Assembly (NCBI GenBank): GCA_031279825.1 | Contig: JAITHT010000021.1 | Location: 1 to 38,294, forward strand | Direction: 5' to 3' | DNA from: Desulfovibrio sp. | Lineage (GTDB): Bacteria; Desulfobacterota; Desulfovibrionia; Desulfovibrionales; Desulfovibrionaceae | Length of the DNA stretch: 38,294 nucleotides | In this document: positions 38,294 through 38,294 of the stretch, piece after piece | Layout: each line of letters opens with the position of its first letter | How positions within the stretch are numbered: position 1 is the stretch's first letter | The notes under the pieces: generated by a model | Told to the model about the DNA's origin: nothing | Seen by the model: the letters and a program-made list of their open reading frames with translations, nothing else | The model's database searches: none | Translations under genes and position numbers: made by a program

Positions 38294-38294
38294 G

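Overview
The window looks like a chromosomal segment from a Desulfovibrionaceae-type Desulfobacterota (sulfate- or sulfite-reducing delta-proteobacterial lineage). This is inferred from gene content and order: flagellar hook genes behind a sigma-54-like promoter, a rpsF-rpsR-rplI-dnaB block, a YedE/TusA/DUF3343 selenium-type cluster, a 1409-residue double-activase BcrAD/BadFG protein, DUF169 and amphi-Trp proteins, and GC-rich coding DNA. No 16S rRNA or tRNA is visible, so the genus is not fixed.

Layout. 1-630: the start of an IS3-type transposase, two tiny overlapping membrane-protein genes with their own terminator, and a truncated insertion-element end. 724-8061 (minus): a TPR lipoprotein, then fliK-flgD-flgE, which control, cap and build the flagellar hook. 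8235-11110 (plus): an RluA-family pseudouridine synthase fused to dephospho-CoA kinase, then a small lipoprotein. 11372-14330 (plus): yedE-like transporter, TusA/YedF-like protein, DUF3343 protein and a YjeF-C-like kinase, a set that fits selenium/sulfur handling. 14442-17056 (minus): rpsF-rpsR-rplI-dnaB behind a clear sigma-70 promoter. 17388-20182: an AT-richer island with a Ser/Thr kinase, a PP2C phosphatase, gene fragments and a doubly truncated IS110 transposase. 20193-25117 (plus): a leucine operon (leader peptide and attenuator, leuA-leuC-leuD-leuB). 25164-30859 (minus): an acidic protein with repeated short motifs, a DUF169 protein, an OprD-like porin and ftsY. 31495-37653 (plus): amphi-Trp protein, BcrAD-type activase/dehydratase and MtaB-type tRNA methylthiotransferase. 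37694-38294: small gene remnants and a short inverted-repeat element.

The most unusual thing here is a dispersed repeat. Three full copies (8239, 12471, 17196) are each exactly 165 bp up to a terminal ATG, there is one internally deleted copy (14343), and one palindromic relative (37644). All lie on the plus strand. Each full copy folds on paper into four GC-rich hairpins and ends in a Shine-Dalgarno-like AAAGGAAG (AAAGAAAG in the 17196 copy) followed by TTCTG and ATG. One copy supplies the apparent ribosome binding site and start codon of the tusA-like gene. Another is read through in frame and adds about 57 residues to the N-terminus of the pseudouridine synthase/CoaE fusion. A third kind of contact is at the mtaB end, where the palindromic relative supplies the stop codon.

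A second family of short elements with GGGAACCGCTGA/AGGAAACGCTGA-type ends occurs at 525-626, 20114-20182 and 37981-38293. The first and last share about 100 nearly identical bases and so bracket almost the whole window as direct repeats.
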